DNA of 64,000 nucleotides, from assembly GCF_000725545.1 (NCBI RefSeq), contig NZ_JNZP01000022.1, forward strand, positions 41,962 through 105,961. Direction: 5' to 3'. The position numbers and the translations under genes are program-made. Below are positions 34,572-42,293 of this stretch, piece after piece; positions within the stretch are counted from its first letter, which is position 1; every line of letters starts with the position of its first letter. The notes under the pieces were generated by a model. It worked only from the letters and a program-made list of their open reading frames with translations, was not told the origin of the DNA and did no database searches. The DNA comes from Streptomyces exfoliatus (lineage in GTDB: Bacteria; Actinomycetota; Actinomycetes; Streptomycetales; Streptomycetaceae).

Positions 34572-36215
34572 ATGGCGCATCACCCCACCTTCATCACCTG
34601 CACGTCCCTCTCCTTCTCGTGGCCTGACGGCACCGAGGTCCTCGACGACTTCCGGCTCACGGTCGGCCCCGGCCGCACCGGTCTCGTCGGGCTCAACGGC
34701 TCCGGCAAATCCACGCTCCTCAAGCTGATCGCGGGCGAGCTCACCCCTGCCTCCGGCACCGTCCGGGTCACGGGCGAACTCGGCTACCTCCCGCAGAACC
34801 TGGTCCTGGACACCTCCCGGCGGGTGGACGAGATCCTCGGGATCGCCGCGAAGCGTGCCGCACTGCACGCCATCGAGGCGGGAGACCCGGCGGAGGAGCA
34901 CTTCACCGCCCTGGCCGACGACTGGGACGTGGAGGAGCGGGCCCGCGCCACCCTCGACCAGCTCGGCCTCGGCGGCGTGGGTCTCGACCGGACCGTCGGC
35001 GAGGTCTCGGGCGGTGAGTCCGTGCTGCTGAGGCTCGCCGCACTGCTGCTCGCCCGACCCGACGTCCTGCTGCTGGACGAGCCGACCAACAACCTGGACC
35101 GGCAGGCCCGCGCCCGTCTGTACGAGGCGGTGGAGAACTGGTCCGGCGTCCTGGTCGTGGTGAGCCACGACCGTGAACTCCTGGAGCGCGTCGACCAGAT
35201 CGCCGATCTGCGGGACGGCTCCGTCACCTGGTACGGCGGCGCCTGGTCCGACTACGAGGAGGCGCTCGCGGCCGAACAGGAGGCGGCCGAGCGGATGGTG
35301 CGGGTCGCCGAGGCGGACGTCCAGCGGCAGAAGCGGGAACTCGGCGACGCGCAGGTGAAGTTGGCGCGCCGGAAGCGGTACGCGCAGAAGAGCTTCGAGA
35401 ACAAGGTCGTCCCGAAGATCGTGGCGAACGGGCTCAGGAGCAACGCCCAGGTCGCCGCCGGCAAGCATCGCGCCCTGCACGCGGAGCGTCTTTCCGAGGC
35501 CAGGGAGCGGCTCGACGCGGCCGTGGAGGCGGTGCGGGACGACGACGAGATCCGCGTCGAACTGCCGCGCACCTCGGTGCCGCCGGGTCGCGAGGTGCTG
35601 TTCCTGCGGGATCTGGAGCTGCGGTACGGGGCCCGGGTGGCCGGCGGGTTCGAGCTGCGCGGCCCGGAGCGGATCGCGCTGGTCGGCCGGAACGGCGCCG
35701 GGAAGACGACGCTGCTGCGGACGATCGCCGGGGAGCTACCGCCGCTGTCGGGCGAGGCGGAGGCACGGGTGCCGTTGCGCTTCCTGCCGCAGCGGCTCGA
35801 CGTCCTTGACGACGGGCTGAGCGTGGTGGAGAACGTCGCCCGGTTCGCGCCCGCCGCGACGGCGAACGCGATCAGGGCGCGACTGGCACGATTCCTGTTC
35901 CGGGGGGCGCGGGCCGATCAGCCCGTGGGAACCCTGTCGGGCGGGGAGCGGTTCCGGGCGACGCTGGCGGCGCTGCTCCTCGCGGAGCCGGCTCCGCAGC
36001 TGCTGATGCTGGACGAGCCGACGAACAACCTGGACATGGCGTCGGTACGGAAGCTGACGGCGGCCCTCGACGCGTACGAGGGGGCGCTGATCGTGGCGAG
36101 CCACGACGTGACGTTCCTGGAGTCGCTGGGGATCACCCGCTGGCTGCTGCTCGACGGCGAGCTGCGGCCGACGACCGCGGAGGAGGTACGCGGGACGACG
36201 GCGAGTTCGCGCTAG
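34572..36215 (+). CDS. ABC-F family protein (ribosomal-protection / regulatory type)
   Basis: A 547-residue duplicated-ATPase ABC-F protein without membrane segments. Walker A motifs GLNGSGKST (40-48) and GRNGAGKTT (372-380); signatures VSGGES (about 145) and LSGGE (about 455); Walker B DVLLLDEPTNNLD and QLLMLDEPTNNLD. A long basic interdomain linker (about 230-330, AQKSFENKVVPK) is of the antibiotic-resistance-type kind that reaches the ribosomal centre. The ATG at 34572 has GGGAGG upstream. The leader of 287 bases contains a short ORF and an inverted repeat, as found before drug-inducible ABC-F genes, so translation-inhibitor induction is likely. Confidence 0.92.
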   Translation: MAHHPTFITCTSLSFSWPDGTEVLDDFRLTVGPGRTGLVGLNGSGKSTLLKLIAGELTPASGTVRVTGELGYLPQNLVLDTSRRVDEILGIAAKRAALHAIEAGDPAEEHFTALADDWDVEERARATLDQLGLGGVGLDRTVGEVSGGESVLLRLAALLLARPDVLLLDEPTNNLDRQARARLYEAVENWSGVLVVVSHDRELLERVDQIADLRDGSVTWYGGAWSDYEEALAAEQEAAERMVRVAEADVQRQKRELGDAQVKLARRKRYAQKSFENKVVPKIVANGLRSNAQVAAGKHRALHAERLSEARERLDAAVEAVRDDDEIRVELPRTSVPPGREVLFLRDLELRYGARVAGGFELRGPERIALVGRNGAGKTTLLRTIAGELPPLSGEAEARVPLRFLPQRLDVLDDGLSVVENVARFAPAATANAIRARLARFLFRGARADQPVGTLSGGERFRATLAALLLAEPAPQLLMLDEPTNNLDMASVRKLTAALDAYEGALIVASHDVTFLESLGITRWLLLDGELRPTTAEEVRGTTASSR

Positions 36216-36245
36216 GGCGCGCCGCCGGACACCGCTGGGCTCCGC

Positions 36246-36719
36246 CTAGCGATGCAGTAACGCCCAGGATTTGGTGCCGCCGCCCGGGGTGAGGACGGGG
36301 GCGAGTCCCCAGTCCCCGCCGTGCCCGTCGACCGCCGCGGCCAGCAGCCACATGCTGCGGCTGCGGCGGTCGCGGCATTCCTCGGCCGCGGCGGGTGAGG
36401 TGTGGGCCGGATGCTGGTCGTAGAGCACGATCCGGAGTGCCTCGTACTGCCAGCGGACGCGCAGGATCATCTCCCGGTCGGGGGTGAACCGGTAGGCGGC
36501 GGAGACCAGTTCGGAGGCGGCGAGGGTGGCGGTCTCGCAGAGCTCGGAGAGCCCGTGCCGGGTCAGGAGCGACTCGACCGCCTGGCGGGCGAGTCCGGCA
36601 CAGTAGGCGCCTCCGGGAAGGAGCATCGAGTAACTGAGGTTCTCCGTGGCGGGGGGTATGGGCCCGGCCGCGACGGCGGTCGGGAGGCAACGCAGGGCGC
36701 CCTTCATCGGGTTGCTCAC
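36246..36719 (-). CDS. Degenerate GHKL ATPase-like regulatory protein with a TTA codon
   Basis: A 157-residue homologue of the anti-sigma-factor-like ATP-binding proteins. The framework is there (ETATLAASELVSAAYRFTPD, LRIVLYDQHPA, RSRSMWLLAAAVDGHGGDWG, final TKSWALLH). The N-box Asn of ELVTNA is Ser (ELVSAA), the DxGxG loop reads YDQHP, and the second glycine box RGRGL is RSRSM. ATP binding is therefore doubtful. GTG at 36719 after AGGAAA is the preferred start; ATG at 36707 is possible. Leu codon TTA at 36260-36258, near the C-terminus, makes translation dependent on the bldA tRNA. Divergent from the XRE gene, forming a module with it and the DUF397-like gene. Confidence 0.8.
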   Translation of the reverse strand: MSNPMKGALRCLPTAVAAGPIPPATENLSYSMLLPGGAYCAGLARQAVESLLTRHGLSELCETATLAASELVSAAYRFTPDREMILRVRWQYEALRIVLYDQHPAHTSPAAAEECRDRRSRSMWLLAAAVDGHGGDWGLAPVLTPGGGTKSWALLHR

Positions 36720-36751
36720 ATTTCCTGTGCAGGGGGGTAGCTCCACACGAC

Positions 36752-36781
36752 CGGTAGCGCCGTGTGAGACTTGCGCTACCG
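36752..36781. promoter_or_regulatory. Operator-like inverted repeat between the divergent module genes
   Basis: CGGTAGCGC (36752-36760) and GCGCTACCG (36773-36781) are perfect inverted repeats with a 12-base spacer. The core GTAGC/GCTAC appears again at 36737-36741, 36785-36789 and 36808-36812, five times in about 75 bp. A cluster like this between the ATPase-like and XRE genes is a likely binding region for the XRE regulator. Confidence 0.55.
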
Positions 36782-36875
36782 ACCGTAGCGCACGCGCGGA
36801 GCACAGTGCTACTACTTGCCGGTACTCGTGCCATTCCGGCCATATCGACGTCACGGGACGAAGGAGAGACGAAGC

Positions 36876-37727
36876 GTGCCACCCAGGAGCAGCCCGACCG
36901 CGCGCCAGCAGCGGCTAGGGAGCGAACTGCGCAAACTGCGCGAACAGTCGGGGATGTCGGCCCAGCAGGCCGCCGCCCTCCTGGGCGTCGACCGCACCCG
37001 CATCCCCCACATCGAGTCGGGCCGCTTCGGGATCAGCGCCGAACGCGTCCGCACCCTGGCGTTCAACTACGGCTGCCCGGACACCGGCCTCGTCGACCTG
37101 CTCGCCGGCATGGCCCACGAGCGGGACCGGGGCTGGTGGGAGGAGCACCGCGGACTCCTGCCGCCCGCACTCATCGACATCGCCGAACTCGAGTACCACG
37201 CCTCCGCGTTGCACACGGCGGTCACCACCCACATCCCCGGACTCCTGCAGACCGAGGACCACGCGCGGGCCGTCTTCGACACCGCCGTCCCCCCACTGCC
37301 CGACCCCGATCTGGAGGCCCGGCTCGCCCTGCGCCTGCGCCGCCAGGAGGTCCTGGAGCGCGACCGGCCCATCGGATACGAGGCCGTGATCCACGAGGCG
37401 GCGCTCCGCATGCAGTTCGGCGGACCGAAGGTCGCACGGGCGCAACTGGAACACATCCTGGCCCGCTCCGAACGCGACACCGTGTCCGTGCGGGTCATAC
37501 CCTTCGCCGCCGGGGGTTTCCCCGGGGCGGGCCAGTCGTTCACCTATGTGGCCGCGCCCGTGGCGCAGCTCGACACCGTGCAGCTCGACTCCTCCCACGG
37601 CTCCCTGCTCCTCGACGCCGACATGCAACTGCGCCGCTACCGGGGGCTTCTGGACCGACTGCGCGGGCTGGCCCTGCCCGTGGACGAGTCACGCGCGTTC
37701 GTCCGCACCATCGCCGAGGATCTGTGA
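36876..37727 (+). CDS. XRE-family regulator with DUF5753 domain
   Basis: A 283-residue regulator: N-terminal helix-turn-helix (QRLGSELRKLREQSGMSAQQAAALLGVDRTRI, about 11-42) and a C-terminal DUF5753 ligand-type domain including HIPGLLQTEDHARAV and FAAGGFPGAG. GTG at 36876 with AAGGAGAG before it. These regulators normally work with a small downstream DUF397 protein, which is here at 37739, and the divergent ATPase-like protein. The family includes developmental regulators of the WhiJ/BldB-associated type. Confidence 0.9.
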   Translation: MPPRSSPTARQQRLGSELRKLREQSGMSAQQAAALLGVDRTRIPHIESGRFGISAERVRTLAFNYGCPDTGLVDLLAGMAHERDRGWWEEHRGLLPPALIDIAELEYHASALHTAVTTHIPGLLQTEDHARAVFDTAVPPLPDPDLEARLALRLRRQEVLERDRPIGYEAVIHEAALRMQFGGPKVARAQLEHILARSERDTVSVRVIPFAAGGFPGAGQSFTYVAAPVAQLDTVQLDSSHGSLLLDADMQLRRYRGLLDRLRGLALPVDESRAFVRTIAEDL

Positions 37728-37738
37728 GGGACCCCCAC

Positions 37739-37984
37739 ATGAACGTCACCACCGGCACCGGCACCGGCACCGCCGTCGCCCCGACCGCCCCCACCGTCGA
37801 GATCGACTGGAGCGAGGCCTTCTGCAGCGAGGGCGCCAACTGCTTCCGGTTCGGCCTCGACGACGCCGGGCGCGCCTACATCGGCTCGACGCTCGCCCCC
37901 GGGGTGTACGTCAGCGACTCGGTGGAGGCGCTCCGCGCCCTGATCTCCGCGGTGAAGGCGGGCGAGGCCGACCATCTGCTCTGA
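37739..37984 (+). CDS. DUF397-like small protein (divergent)
   Basis: An 81-residue protein 11 bp after the XRE gene. The spacing of IDWSEAFCSEGANCFRF, then YIGSTLAPGVYVSDSVEALRALISAVKAGEADHLL follows the DUF397 pattern (a W, NC motif, then a VRDS-like strand and a C-terminal helix). The central W(R/K)KSSYS and NCVEVA motifs are changed, so it is a divergent member. In typical modules such proteins bind and modulate the XRE partner. Thr/Gly-rich N-terminus (TGTGTGT). Confidence 0.65.
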   Translation: MNVTTGTGTGTAVAPTAPTVEIDWSEAFCSEGANCFRFGLDDAGRAYIGSTLAPGVYVSDSVEALRALISAVKAGEADHLL

Positions 37985-38134
37985 GTAGTCGGGCGGGCGG
38001 CCCGGGCCGAGCGGGCGGGACGTGACCTGCATCTCCGGTCCCCCGCCGGAGCAGCACACATAACGGAACGTAACCGGACATCGCCACGACGGGCTTGGCC
38101 GTCGCCTTACGGAGCCTTAACCTACGGTCTCGTA

Positions 38135-38152
38135 ACCTACGAATCCGTAGGT
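38135..38152. promoter_or_regulatory. Palindromic operator before the acyl-ACP desaturase gene
   Basis: ACCTACG (38135-38141), AATC, CGTAGGT (38146-38152) is a perfect 7-bp inverted repeat. The left half recurs 16 bp upstream as AACCTACG (38119-38126). It lies 38 bp before the GTG start, in the core promoter zone. A TetR-type or other dimeric repressor of lipid desaturation is the likely ligand; FadR/DesR-like control is inferred, not shown. Confidence 0.65.
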
Positions 38153-38190
38153 AATCCCGTATGCCCTTCTCTCCGTCCCCAGGAGTTCCC

Positions 38191-39165
38191 GTGACGCTCA
38201 CCTCTCCCCACCTCGGCAGCTCGGCGGAGTGGACCGACGCGCGCCTGCTCTACGCGCTCGAAGAGGTCGTGGAGCAGGAACTCAACCGGCACCTCAAGGT
38301 CACCAAGGACTGGATGCCGCACGAGTACGTGCCGTGGTCCGACGCCCGGAACTTCCCCGGCTTCTTCGAGGACGGCGAGGCCTGGGACCCGTCCCAGTCC
38401 AAGGTGACCGACATCGGCAAGATCGCCCTCGTCGTCAACCTGCTCACCGAGGACAACCTCCCGAGCTACCACCACGAGATCGCCAGCCTCTTCGGCCGCG
38501 ACGGCGCCTGGGGCACCTGGGTGCACCGCTGGACCGCCGAGGAGGGGCGCCACGGCATCGTCATGCGCGACTACCTGCTGGCCTCCCGCGCCGTCGACCC
38601 GGACAAGCTGGAGCAGTTCCGGATGTCGCACATGAGCGAGGGCTTCGAGTCCGACAACCGGCACTCGATGCTGCACTCGGTGGCGTACGTCGCCTTCCAG
38701 GAGCTCGCGACCCGCATCTCGCACCGCAACACCGGCCACCAGTCCGGCGACCCGGTCTGCGACCGGATGCTCGCCCGCATCGCCACCGACGAGAACCTGC
38801 ACATGGTCTTCTACCGCAACCTGCTGGGCGCGGCCTTCGAGCTCGCTCCCGACCTGACCATGCAGGCCGTGCGGGACGTCGTGGTCAACTTCCGGATGCC
38901 CGGCCACGGCATGCCCGGCTTCGAGCGGGCGGCGGCGCAGATGGCGATCGGCGAGATCTACAACATGCGCATCCACCACGACGACGTCCTCCAGCCCGTC
39001 CTGCGCTTCCTCAAGGTCCTCCAGATCGAGGGCCTCGGCCCGGACGGCCTGCGCGCCCAGGAGGAGCTCGGCCTGTACATGAACGGCCTGGACTCCGAGG
39101 CGAGCAAGTTCGACGAGAAGCTCGCGGCCCGCAAGGCGCGGATGGCCGCGCGCGCGGCCGGCTGA
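38191..39165 (+). CDS. Acyl-ACP desaturase (DesA family, soluble di-iron)
   Basis: A 324-residue soluble fatty-acid desaturase. The di-iron ligand motifs are EEGRHG (E-E-x-x-H) in the middle and DENLHM (D-E-x-x-H) later; LLTEDNLPSYHHEIASLF and HSVAYVAFQELATRISHRNTG match the stearoyl-ACP desaturase-like family. It should introduce a double bond into acyl-ACP in the cytoplasm, adjusting membrane fluidity. GTG at 38191 is five bases after AGGAG (38181-38185); an ATG at 38161 in the same frame would add ten residues and lacks such a site. Preceded by a palindromic operator. Confidence 0.93.
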   Translation: MTLTSPHLGSSAEWTDARLLYALEEVVEQELNRHLKVTKDWMPHEYVPWSDARNFPGFFEDGEAWDPSQSKVTDIGKIALVVNLLTEDNLPSYHHEIASLFGRDGAWGTWVHRWTAEEGRHGIVMRDYLLASRAVDPDKLEQFRMSHMSEGFESDNRHSMLHSVAYVAFQELATRISHRNTGHQSGDPVCDRMLARIATDENLHMVFYRNLLGAAFELAPDLTMQAVRDVVVNFRMPGHGMPGFERAAAQMAIGEIYNMRIHHDDVLQPVLRFLKVLQIEGLGPDGLRAQEELGLYMNGLDSEASKFDEKLAARKARMAARAAG

Positions 39166-39195
39166 GTCACCGGCCGGGTGGGCGGACCCGGCGGG

Positions 39196-39489
39196 TCAGC
39201 GGCTCTGCCGCTTGAGCCGCACACGCTCCTTCTCGGAGAGGCCGCCCCACACCCCGAACCTCTCGTCGTGACGCAGCGCGTACTCCAGGCACGCCACGCG
39301 CCCCTCGCACGCCCCGCAGAGCTGCTTCGCCTCACGCGTCGACGACCCGGGCGCCGGAAAGAAGAACTCCGGTCCCGCCTGGGCGCACAGCGCGTCCTCG
39401 CGCCAGGAGAGGTCAGGAGCGGGGCCGGGGGCGGTCAGCACGTCGGCATCCGTCCGCAGGCTCGTCCGCGTGTTCATCCGCGTGCCCAT
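39196..39489 (-). CDS. WhiB family iron-sulfur transcription regulator
   Basis: A 97-residue WhiB-like protein. Four cysteines are present: one in DALCAQAG, then the CGACEGRVAC cluster (C-x2-C-x5-C), binding a [4Fe-4S] centre. The turn GVWGG follows, then the basic tail (EKERVRLKRQ). Several Met codons are clustered at 39477-39519 and 39555; 39489 has AGAGGA eight bases upstream and is my choice. If translation begins at 39555, Leu codon TTA (39546-39544) is included. Which WhiB paralogue it is (WblA, WblE or WhiB2-like) I cannot decide. Confidence 0.9.
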   Translation of the reverse strand: MGTRMNTRTSLRTDADVLTAPGPAPDLSWREDALCAQAGPEFFFPAPGSSTREAKQLCGACEGRVACLEYALRHDERFGVWGGLSEKERVRLKRQSR

Positions 39490-39734
39490 CCGCATGTTCC
39501 TCTGCATGTCCATCCGCATGACCGACACGCTGCCGCACTGCCGTAAACGCGCCATCAACGTTCGATCAATGGCGGATACCCGACGCACGATCCGGCTGTC
39601 GGCCTCGCCCGACTCCCGCCTCCCATCCCGTGGGACCGCTTGTGAACGGACTGTTTCCGACCTCGCGGGACCGCTGATTCGAGTCCCGTCACGTGGGAAC
39701 GTGGGAACCCGATCACCCACGGGGAGCGAACCCT

Positions 39735-40526
39735 ATGACGACCGAGGCCGGCATCGTCCGACCCCCGGCGGGCGCCCAGGCGGTCCGCCGCGCACTGGAC
39801 GTACTGCACTGTTTCCACGACAACGGGCCCGACCTGAGCGCCTCCGACCTCGCACGGCGCCTCGGGCTCTCCACCTCCACGGCACACCGCCTCGCCCGGA
39901 CCCTGCTCGGCGCGGGCTTCCTGGAGCAGGACACCAGGACCGCCCGCTACCGGCTCGGTCCGGCGATGACGGAGCTGGGCCGGCTCTCGTACCACCAGCG
40001 GGGGCTCCACCTGGCCGCGCCGGAGCTGTCCGATCTGGCCGAACGGACCGGAGCGACCGCCGAGCTCGCGCTGCGCAGTGGACCGCACGCGGTGGTCGTG
40101 GCGGGCGGGCCGGTGACGCCGAAGGTGGGGCTGCGCCGCCCCCTGCACTCCACGGCGCTCGGAAAGGTCCTGCTCGCGTGGCCCCGGGCCGATGAGGGCG
40201 GCCCGCACGCCCCGCCGCCGCACGCGGTCACCGAGCGGGCCTTCGCCGAGCCCTCCGCTCCGGCCGCCGAGCTGGCGCGCGTACGGGAGGCGGGGTACGC
40301 GCTCGACGAAGGAGAGCCGGGCCTGGGAGTGCGGACCCTGGCCGTACCCGTCCTGGAGCGGTCCGGGCACACACGGTTCGCGCTCGCGGTCCGCGCGGCC
40401 CCGGAGCTCCTCACCGACGCGCGGCTCGACTGGTTCCTGGCGCAGGCGCGGTCCTGCGCCCGCGCCCTGGAGGTGTTGCTGCTCGCCCCGGGGGAACGGC
40501 GCGCGCCCGGGGGCCAGGCCGGGTAG
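39735..40526 (+). CDS. IclR family transcriptional regulator
   Basis: A 263-residue regulator: N-terminal winged helix (RALDVLHCFHDNGPDLSASD, LGLSTSTAHRLARTLLGAGFLEQD) and a C-terminal IclR effector domain (LRRPLHSTALGKVLLAW, then LAVPVLERSGH). GGGGAG at 39721-39726 fixes the ATG at 39735. The upstream 50 bp contain CGTGGGA-A-CGTGGGA direct repeats that could be its own site. No target gene with an obvious functional link is adjacent; the TetR gene follows after 41 bp. Confidence 0.92.
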   Translation: MTTEAGIVRPPAGAQAVRRALDVLHCFHDNGPDLSASDLARRLGLSTSTAHRLARTLLGAGFLEQDTRTARYRLGPAMTELGRLSYHQRGLHLAAPELSDLAERTGATAELALRSGPHAVVVAGGPVTPKVGLRRPLHSTALGKVLLAWPRADEGGPHAPPPHAVTERAFAEPSAPAAELARVREAGYALDEGEPGLGVRTLAVPVLERSGHTRFALAVRAAPELLTDARLDWFLAQARSCARALEVLLLAPGERRAPGGQAG

Positions 40527-40567
40527 CGAAGATTTCCGTACGGTCGTGCGGTCAGTACCATGGGCGC

Positions 40568-41242
40568 ATGAACGGCAGCACCGGAAGCGGCACCGGGACC
40601 AAGACCGACGGGCGGGTCGAGCGCGGGAACCAGACCCGGCGTCTCGTGCTCGGCCGGACGATGGACATCGCCTCGATCGAGGGGCTCGAAGGTCTGTCCC
40701 TGGGACGGATCGCGACCGAGCTGCGGCTGAGCAAGAGCGGCGTCTTCGCCCTCTTCGGATCCAAGGAAGAGCTTCAGCTCGCCACCATCAGGGCCGCCGT
40801 CGCCGTCTTCGCCGAGAGCGTCGTCACCCCTCTCGAGGACGTACCGCCGGGCGCCCGGCGGGTGCGCGCACTGTGCCGGAACTGGCTCACGTACTCCTCG
40901 GACCGGGTCTTCGCGGGCGGCTGCTTCTTCTACGCGGTCTCGGCCGAGTTCGACGCCCGTACGGGCCCGGTCCACGACGCCGTCGCCCGGACCCGCCTCG
41001 ACTGGACCGCCTACATGGAACAGGCCATGACGGAGGCCCGGGCGGTGGGCGACTTCGTCGAGGACATGGACGTGGAGCAGCTCGCGTTCGAGGTGATCGC
41101 GCTGATGGAGGCGGCGAACGCGCAGTCCGTCCTGCTCGGCGACACCGCGCCCTACGCCCGCGCCGAGCGGGGCGTCGTCTCCCGCCTGCGGGCCTCGGCC
41201 ACGGACCGGGGCCTGGCGGGCCTGGGCGAGGACGCTCCCTAG
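40568..41242 (+). CDS. TetR/AcrR family transcriptional regulator
   Basis: A 224-residue regulator with the N-terminal helix-turn-helix (GRIATELRLSKSGVFALFGSKEELQLATI) and a ligand domain containing CRNWLTYSSDRVFAGGCFFYAVSAEFD, typical of the TetR_C family that regulates small-molecule or alkyl metabolism. Convergent with the alpha/beta hydrolase gene, whose promoter contains a TetR-type palindrome; the regulator is a likely candidate for that site. N-terminal 15 residues are Gly/Thr-rich. Confidence 0.92.
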   Translation: MNGSTGSGTGTKTDGRVERGNQTRRLVLGRTMDIASIEGLEGLSLGRIATELRLSKSGVFALFGSKEELQLATIRAAVAVFAESVVTPLEDVPPGARRVRALCRNWLTYSSDRVFAGGCFFYAVSAEFDARTGPVHDAVARTRLDWTAYMEQAMTEARAVGDFVEDMDVEQLAFEVIALMEAANAQSVLLGDTAPYARAERGVVSRLRASATDRGLAGLGEDAP

Positions 41243-41287
41243 GCACCTCGCCGGCCCGCTCGCCCGGCCGACGGCCCCCTTGCCCGC

Positions 41288-42172
41288 TCAGCCGGCCGCC
41301 ATTCGCTCCCCTGACGGCTCCTCCGCCGGAGCCGTCAGGAACTCCACCGCCTCGGCCACGACCGCCGGATCCGACAGGATGCGGCGGTGGCCGAGCCCCT
41401 GGGTGACGACGAGGCGGGCCCGGTCCCCGTGGGCCCGTGCGAGCCGTCGCGACTGGGCGGAGGGCACCATGTCGTCGCCCTCGTCGTGGAACAGCAGGAG
41501 GGGCGCGCCGAGTTCGCCTGGGTCCCGGTCGGCACCGAAGCGGCCCCAGATCCCGGGTTCGTCCGGAGCGATCCGCCGCTCCACGTGGTCGCGCATGCAC
41601 CGGATGACCCGCTCGTCGAGGCCGAGACCCTCCCGGAAGCCCGCGAGCAGCAGCTCGAAGGAGCCGACTCCGCCGAGGCCGACGAAGCGTGCGGTACGGA
41701 CGCCGTCCCGAAGGGCGAAGAGGCCGGCGAGGACGCCGAAGGAGTGGGCGACGACCGCGTCGAAGTCACCGTGCCGGGCGTGCAACTCCCGGATGATCTC
41801 CCGGTATTCGACGATGTTGCTGGCCTTCCCCGAGGAGTCTCCGTGGCCGGGGGCGTCGAAGGCGATGGGGCTGTAGCCGCGTGCGAGGAGCGCCTCGGCG
41901 AAGGCGGTGAGACGTGAGGCGCGCGAGGACCAGCCGTGGACGAGGAGTACGGGCCGACGGCCGTCGCCCCAGGCGTAGGTGACGACGCCCTTGCCCCGGA
42001 TCCGAAGGTGCCCGGTGCGCGCCGCGTCGAGGAGCTTCCGCTCCTCCGGCCTGACCCGCGCCCGGCCGAGCGGGCGGACGAAGAGATGGAAGGCCCAGCG
42101 CCCGGCGGGTCCGGGGGCGACGCGGGCGGTGGCGTTGAGGGCGGTGCGGATGAGCGGAGCCATGGGGTACAT
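41288..42172 (-). CDS. Alpha/beta hydrolase
   Basis: A 294-residue alpha/beta hydrolase. The oxyanion region is VLLVHGWSSRASR, the nucleophile elbow is VVAHSFGVLAG (Ser in HSFG), an acid residue lies in LLLFHDEGDDMVPS, and the catalytic His is in GLGHRRILSD. N-terminal 40 residues are somewhat hydrophobic. AGGAG precedes the ATG at 42172. Its promoter carries an inverted repeat between the -35 and -10 boxes, so it should be repressed, probably by the convergent TetR regulator. Substrate unknown. Confidence 0.9.
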   Translation of the reverse strand: MYPMAPLIRTALNATARVAPGPAGRWAFHLFVRPLGRARVRPEERKLLDAARTGHLRIRGKGVVTYAWGDGRRPVLLVHGWSSRASRLTAFAEALLARGYSPIAFDAPGHGDSSGKASNIVEYREIIRELHARHGDFDAVVAHSFGVLAGLFALRDGVRTARFVGLGGVGSFELLLAGFREGLGLDERVIRCMRDHVERRIAPDEPGIWGRFGADRDPGELGAPLLLFHDEGDDMVPSAQSRRLARAHGDRARLVVTQGLGHRRILSDPAVVAEAVEFLTAPAEEPSGERMAAG

Positions 42173-42205
42173 GCCGGATCTCCTCGATCGTCCTGACGTG
42201 GAAAA

Positions 42206-42234
42206 ATGCTAGCACGATCGTTCGTGTTGTTTCA
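42206..42234 (-). promoter_or_regulatory. Promoter of the hydrolase gene with internal operator
   Basis: Read on the minus strand: TGAAAC (42234-42229), a 17-bp spacer, TAGCAT (42211-42206). Inside the spacer lies CACGA-TCGT-TCGTG (42213-42226), a perfect five-base inverted repeat of TetR type. The overlap of operator and promoter implies repression. Confidence 0.65.
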
Positions 42235-42293
42235 GGAGGGAAGGGAGAGGGCCGACCCCTAGGCTGGCCCCGTCACGCACCGAGGAGGCAGGT

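Noticed and set aside
39672..39690. tRNA-like T-arm motif (GATTCGAGTCCC)
   Set aside because: No acceptor stem, anticodon loop or D-arm can be built around it; it lies in the promoter region of the IclR gene.
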